Source: Agathobacter sp. (GTDB lineage: Bacteria; Bacillota_A; Clostridia; Lachnospirales; Lachnospiraceae). Taken from it: a stretch of DNA of 8,764 nucleotides. Where the stretch lies: the NCBI GenBank assembly GCA_017936725.1, contig JAGBEZ010000010.1:1-8764 (forward strand), read 5' to 3'. Position numbers and translations under genes: made by a program. A model generated the notes under the pieces. That model saw only the letters and a program-made list of their open reading frames with translations. It ran no database searches and had not been told where the DNA came from. Shown one piece after another: positions 5,574-8,764 of this stretch. How positions within the stretch are numbered: the first letter of the stretch is position 1; every line of letters starts with the position of its first letter.

Positions 5574-7154
5574 TTACTTCTTCCATTTTACCATAACTGG
5601 CGTTTCTTTTTCGAAGTCAGCTCCACAAACGGGATATCCCATATAATTGGAGGTGATGGAATCATCATTTTTTCTTGTAAAAGTTCCATTGGTCATCAAT
5701 GAACTCTCGTATCTACCATAATAAATCAATCCACTCTCGTCAATGGCTGCAAGCAAAAAATTACTCGTTCTTCCCAAATGGTGGTCATAAATAAAATTTC
5801 CTATTAACAGTCTTTCTCCATCCCAATCCATTCCACTGTTATAACTTGGTACTGTTTCTGCATTTTCATAGATAGCAAGTTTTTCCTGAAGTTCCTCTGC
5901 CTCTACTGCCCATTCCTTCGTATAGTGACCGTCTGCATCCATCGAATATACTGCTAATGTATCACTATAAATTACCATATAGTCTTCAAAAGTCCAGAAT
6001 TCGAAATATGCTTCTATTGGACCGACATCAAATTTATCAGTCAAAGTCATTGTCTTTTCATCAATCACCGATACATAAATGCGTCCATTCTCTTCTGTGG
6101 TAAGAAGGATATTCTTTCCACTTGCATCCATCGTGATATTTGAAAATAGAATATTCGAATCTAAAGCATAAATCATTTCTATATTCTCTGAATCAATCGT
6201 ACCCTTTTTGCTATCATAAGCCAAACGATAAATTCCATATCCTCCTGGAATCTGGCTGGTATCTACACGATTTCCATTCTGCGTATGCGCATCAAACGCA
6301 AGATAGCACACTCCATCTGCAAACGCAGCACATAAATTCAAACAAAATGCATCATAATCTTCCCAATAACTATTATCAATAAAATCTATATTTCCTGTCG
6401 AAGAACCGCCAGAAACCCCAGCCTCAGCCATACCGCTGACATTTCCATATTTATCCTTTCGTAATGCGAGAGAATACCTTTCCTCTTCCACAACTGGAAT
6501 CTTGAAAAATGCTTTGAAATTTTGCAGATCTTCTAACTGTTTCTTCATGCGTGCCAATCGTTCTTTCTCACGCCCGTTTTTTTCCAACATTTCGATTTCT
6601 GCTAACATTTCTCTTTCCATTGCATAACGAAAACTTATGTCTGAATACTCTTTATAATTGCTCCCTTCCTGTGGCAAAGTAATTTCTATTCCATACTCAT
6701 AAAACTCCTGATAATCCTTTAGTTTGATATCTATCTGCTTTTCTTCACCAGGCTCGGTCGCATCATACAATTCCTTCCATGCCAACTCGATTCCCTCGAA
6801 TTTATAGGTTTTATCCTTGAAATCGTTAAGACCAAGACCGTTGTTATTCATGTAGACCGTAAAATCTCCATCATAGTTGTCATATGCTTTATACTGTTGG
6901 CTAGAATAAAACGCATAATCAGTCATCTCCTTTGGCGTTTCGCCTACTTCATAGGTCGTATGCCAAAATAGGTGTCTCTGATATGAATTGTACATATCCA
7001 CAGTAACCCCCTCGACCACCGACTTATCTCCATAAATCAAGTGCTCAGTGAAGTGTACCTGGTCTTTTTCTTTTAAGAGCATATTCTGTGTGTAACATGC
7101 TGTTCCCAAAATCAACGCTATCAATGCTACAAATACTACGAAGGATTTTTTCAT
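5574..7154 (-). CDS. Uncharacterised secreted or membrane-anchored protein of an ABC-2 transporter operon
   Basis: I do not recognise this 526-residue protein. A basic start (MKKSFVVFVA) and hydrophobic run to residue 19 form a signal peptide or N-terminal anchor. GTAC ending at Cys20 resembles a lipobox but has Gly at -3, so lipidation is doubtful. The rest should be outside the membrane. Residues about 30-160 are rich in Tyr and acidic residues. Residues about 175-214 form a charged heptad-like helix, probably a coiled coil. From about 220 to 526, short strand-turn units recur (ILLTTEENGRIYVSVID, YMVIYSDTLAVYSMDADG, GERLLIGNFIYDHHLG, LLAAIDESGLIYYG), suggesting a beta-propeller-like fold. 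It starts 3 bases after the ATPase stop, and its GGAGG site lies within the ATPase 3' end, so translation is coupled. A role as sensor or accessory subunit of the transporter is inference. Confidence 0.85.
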   Translation of the reverse strand: MKKSFVVFVALIALILGTACYTQNMLLKEKDQVHFTEHLIYGDKSVVEGVTVDMYNSYQRHLFWHTTYEVGETPKEMTDYAFYSSQQYKAYDNYDGDFTVYMNNNGLGLNDFKDKTYKFEGIELAWKELYDATEPGEEKQIDIKLKDYQEFYEYGIEITLPQEGSNYKEYSDISFRYAMEREMLAEIEMLEKNGREKERLARMKKQLEDLQNFKAFFKIPVVEEERYSLALRKDKYGNVSGMAEAGVSGGSSTGNIDFIDNSYWEDYDAFCLNLCAAFADGVCYLAFDAHTQNGNRVDTSQIPGGYGIYRLAYDSKKGTIDSENIEMIYALDSNILFSNITMDASGKNILLTTEENGRIYVSVIDEKTMTLTDKFDVGPIEAYFEFWTFEDYMVIYSDTLAVYSMDADGHYTKEWAVEAEELQEKLAIYENAETVPSYNSGMDWDGERLLIGNFIYDHHLGRTSNFLLAAIDESGLIYYGRYESSLMTNGTFTRKNDDSITSNYMGYPVCGADFEKETPVMVKWKK

Positions 7155-7157
7155 ACA

Positions 7158-7892
7158 CTATTCCTCCTCCCACTCCAATTCACTAATCGCACGACCTACA
7201 CGGTCTGCTTTGTAGTTATAGGTTTTCTTGATATAAGACATTAGGTTGTCACCCTGTTCTTCGATTTCCATCATAGATGTGTTAGCTATGATTTCGCCCT
7301 TTCGAATGAGGATGGCTCTTCCGATAAACTCTGATACTTCCTCAATCAAATGTGTGGAAAGTAGAACCGTTTCATTTGGCTCTAAGATACCAAGCAACAC
7401 CTTATAAAAGTCTTCTCGGTTAAAAATATCGTTTCCCGCAAATGGCTCATCCATCAGGATATAATCTGCTCCCTGACACATTGCCATGATAACTTCAAAC
7501 TGGTTTTTCTGCCCCGTAGAGAAACTTCGCACTGGCTTATTCATCGGCAGTTCAAAGAATTCCATTAAAATCTGAAATCTCTTTTCCTTAAACTTTGGAA
7601 AATGCTCCTTATAAAACTCTGCATGGAGCTTTGGTGTCAGATTTGGAATAAAAGAATGTTCACAGGTTGCAAACGAAATCTGTGCGATATTTTTCTCTGT
7701 AATCTTTTCTCCATTCAGGGTAATCTCACCTTTATATGGAAGAAAACCTAAAATACATTTCATCAGTGTCGTTTTTCCTGCTCCATTTTCTCCAAAAAGA
7801 CCGATGATTTCTCCCCGCGGAATTTCGATATTTACATCTCGCAATGCTTGTGTACTTCCGTAGGATTTATTTACATTTTTGATTTCTAACAT
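7158..7892 (-). CDS. ABC-2 type transporter ATP-binding protein
   Basis: This 244-residue cytoplasmic ATPase is of the exporter-type CcmA/YtrB/EcsA class. Walker A is GENGAGKT (34-41), Walker B is YILMDEP (144-150) and the switch histidine is His181 in STHLIEE. The signature is the variant FSTGQ (124-128) instead of LSGGQ. The Q-loop position reads SFATCEHSFIPNLT (73-86) and lacks the canonical Gln; acidic substitutions here occur in YtrB-like proteins. The C-terminal 35 residues form the short tail usual in this class. The start is placed at ATG 7892 because CCTCC 7901-7905 (GGAGG on the coding strand) is 8 bases before it; an in-frame ATG at 7913 precedes that site. It follows the two membrane protein genes by about 50 bases and is coupled to the downstream 526-residue protein. 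The transported substrate is unknown. Confidence 0.92.
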   Translation of the reverse strand: MLEIKNVNKSYGSTQALRDVNIEIPRGEIIGLFGENGAGKTTLMKCILGFLPYKGEITLNGEKITEKNIAQISFATCEHSFIPNLTPKLHAEFYKEHFPKFKEKRFQILMEFFELPMNKPVRSFSTGQKNQFEVIMAMCQGADYILMDEPFAGNDIFNREDFYKVLLGILEPNETVLLSTHLIEEVSEFIGRAILIRKGEIIANTSMMEIEEQGDNLMSYIKKTYNYKADRVGRAISELEWEEE

Positions 7893-7900
7893 GGATTTTT

Positions 7901-7905
7901 CCTCC
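7901..7905 (-). promoter_or_regulatory. Ribosome binding site that fixes the ABC-2 ATPase start
   Basis: GGAGG on the minus strand with an 8-base spacer to ATG 7892. The alternative ATG at 7913 would place this site inside the coding region and add seven charged residues (MKKEEKS) before the usual first strand MLEIKNVNKSYG. Confidence 0.85.
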
Positions 7906-7942
7906 TTTTTCATATTTATATTTCTCGTGAATGTATGCTATT

Positions 7943-8419
7943 TTAAAGAGGCAAATACTGACTCGGCGTACACAAGATATATATGGTATAGTACAGCATT
8001 CGGACAATAAACATCCAAGCCATTAAAAGCACAGCTCCTGTAACTGGCAGTGTAATGCAGCGTCGATGCAGCTCCCATTTATCTGGCAGACGTTTCATCA
8101 GATACATCATTTTGCTTCCCTGATAGTGATAGAAATAATGATAAATAATTATCAAAAGGGTTATGATACTCACCAGATAAAAGGTAAGAAATACGTCTTC
8201 TGTAAGTGTTTCAAAATCGGGCATAACAGCACTTTCCGCAGTAACTCCATTTCCAGCTTTTAATAGATACAAATCTGTTCTTATGTTAAAGTAACGTATG
8301 AGAAAAAGCATACTATGTAGGGTTGCGATAACTACACCTGCCAGCCACCATCCTACTTGTTTTCCTACATCGATACCAAGAGGTGTGTAGTTTTCTAACC
8401 ATCTCATTTTTTCTGTCAT
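7943..8419 (-). CDS. Small membrane protein of the ABC-2 transporter (permease half)
   Basis: This 158-residue integral membrane protein has hydrophobic segments near 23-42, 75-98 and 122-148. Between the second and third is a basic cytoplasmic stretch, GSKMMYLMKRLPDKWELHRRC (101-121, one residue over at most), of a kind seen in small permease-like proteins encoded next to YtrB-type ATPases in Clostridia; this is recalled from family patterns, not searched. With only three segments it would need to pair with another subunit, most likely the protein encoded upstream, whose stop overlaps this start by 4 bases (ATGA, 8416-8419). GGAGG at 8430-8434 is 10 bases before the ATG. The likely role is to form the membrane channel with the neighbouring subunit, powered by the ATPase downstream. 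The substrate is unknown. Confidence 0.75.
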   Translation of the reverse strand: MTEKMRWLENYTPLGIDVGKQVGWWLAGVVIATLHSMLFLIRYFNIRTDLYLLKAGNGVTAESAVMPDFETLTEDVFLTFYLVSIITLLIIIYHYFYHYQGSKMMYLMKRLPDKWELHRRCITLPVTGAVLLMAWMFIVRMLYYTIYILCTPSQYLPL

Positions 8420-8764
8420 GATTCCTTCACCTCCATTTGAAGTAGACGTCGGATTATCATCGTAATATAAACAAAAACAAGAACAATCACTAAGAATACA
8501 AACTCAAATCCCATTTCTCTTGGAAAAACAATGATTGCTGTAACCATCAAGCCCAAAAGTTCAAAGACAAACTTTCCATTTCTTTGCTGTTTTGTAAACT
8601 CGGCAGTCAAAATTGCCGTACTTACACCAATTAACCCTAGCACCCACCAGCTAGGTCCATCTTCTAATGGAAGTATGCTATGCATAAAATCGTTACGATA
8701 AAACGCGATAAATAGCGTCTGATTCGTCCATAGCGCACCTTCTGGTAGATATTTTTGATACAAC
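8416..8764 (-). CDS. Membrane protein of the ABC-2 transporter, C-terminal part (cut by window edge)
   Basis: About 115 codons are visible and the frame is open to the right edge. The TTG at 8761-8763 is most likely an internal leucine codon, not the start. The visible part has the conserved-looking stretch FIAFYRNDFMHSILPLED, then three hydrophobic segments (about 38-54, 64-80 and 85-105 counted from the edge), and ends with a basic cytoplasmic helix, IIRRLLQMEVKES. It overlaps the next gene by 4 bases (ATGA), a sign of translational coupling and of a stable stoichiometric complex. It is probably one membrane subunit of the ABC-2 cassette. The operon promoter, and any regulator such as the GntR-type repressor often found with YtrB-like cassettes, would lie outside the window. 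Confidence 0.72.
   Translation of the reverse strand, partial: LYQKYLPEGALWTNQTLFIAFYRNDFMHSILPLEDGPSWWVLGLIGVSTAILTAEFTKQQRNGKFVFELLGLMVTAIIVFPREMGFEFVFLVIVLVFVYITMIIRRLLQMEVKES

Noticed and set aside
7092..7154. Lipobox at Cys20 of the 526-residue protein
   Set aside because: Gly at -3 departs from the usual Leu/Val/Ile, so I record only a signal or anchor and do not call it a lipoprotein.
8761..8763. TTG as the start of the right-edge membrane protein
   Set aside because: The frame is open to the window end, there is no room to see a ribosome site, and the sequence at that point looks like the middle of a protein.
1..8764. tRNA, rRNA, CRISPR array, transposase or phage genes
   Set aside because: Reading both strands showed no cloverleaf, spaced repeat array, transposase motif or integrase; coding density is high and the genes look chromosomal.

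Overview
The window comes from a low-GC Firmicute. Strong AGGAGG-type ribosome sites, sigma-A style promoters, U-tract terminators, lipoprotein-type solute binding and a split ABC-2 cassette all fit Clostridia. Lachnospiraceae is my best guess; this is inference from protein and promoter style, since no rRNA or other taxonomic marker is present.

Layout. (1) 1-503, minus strand: the 5' third of a glycoside hydrolase family 2 gene that runs off the left edge. Its predicted promoter overlaps the terminator of the next gene upstream. (2) 590-1576, minus: meso-diaminopimelate dehydrogenase (ddh). (3) 1577-1758: a divergent control region with back-to-back promoters and a perfect match to the ArgR/AhrC operator consensus. 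(4) 1759-4182, plus: a three-gene polar/basic amino acid importer (binding lipoprotein, permease, ATPase), with an intercistronic hairpin after the first gene and a 17-base overlap between the last two. (5) 4183-4437: a convergent spacer holding a roughly 150-base long-stem hairpin with U-tracts on both sides, probably terminating both flanking operons. (6) 4438-8764, minus: a tightly packed operon entering from the right edge. It encodes two small membrane proteins of an ABC-2 type transporter, its ATPase, an unrecognised 526-residue secreted or membrane-anchored protein, and an aldo/keto reductase fused to a ferredoxin-like domain.

How the parts work together. The plus-strand operon should import an amino acid, and the ARG box points to arginine or a relative (ornithine, citrulline, lysine). 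The minus-strand cassette looks like an exporter or envelope-stress ABC system with an extracytoplasmic partner. The reductase at its end has no obvious mechanistic link.

The most unusual signal is in the importer's binding protein. The segment that normally closes an SBP_bac_3 domain lies at its N-terminus, and the C-terminus stops where that segment should begin, so the protein reads as a circular permutation. The partner ATPase also carries an insertion of about 35 residues in its helical subdomain, so the transporter is atypical in two of its three subunits.
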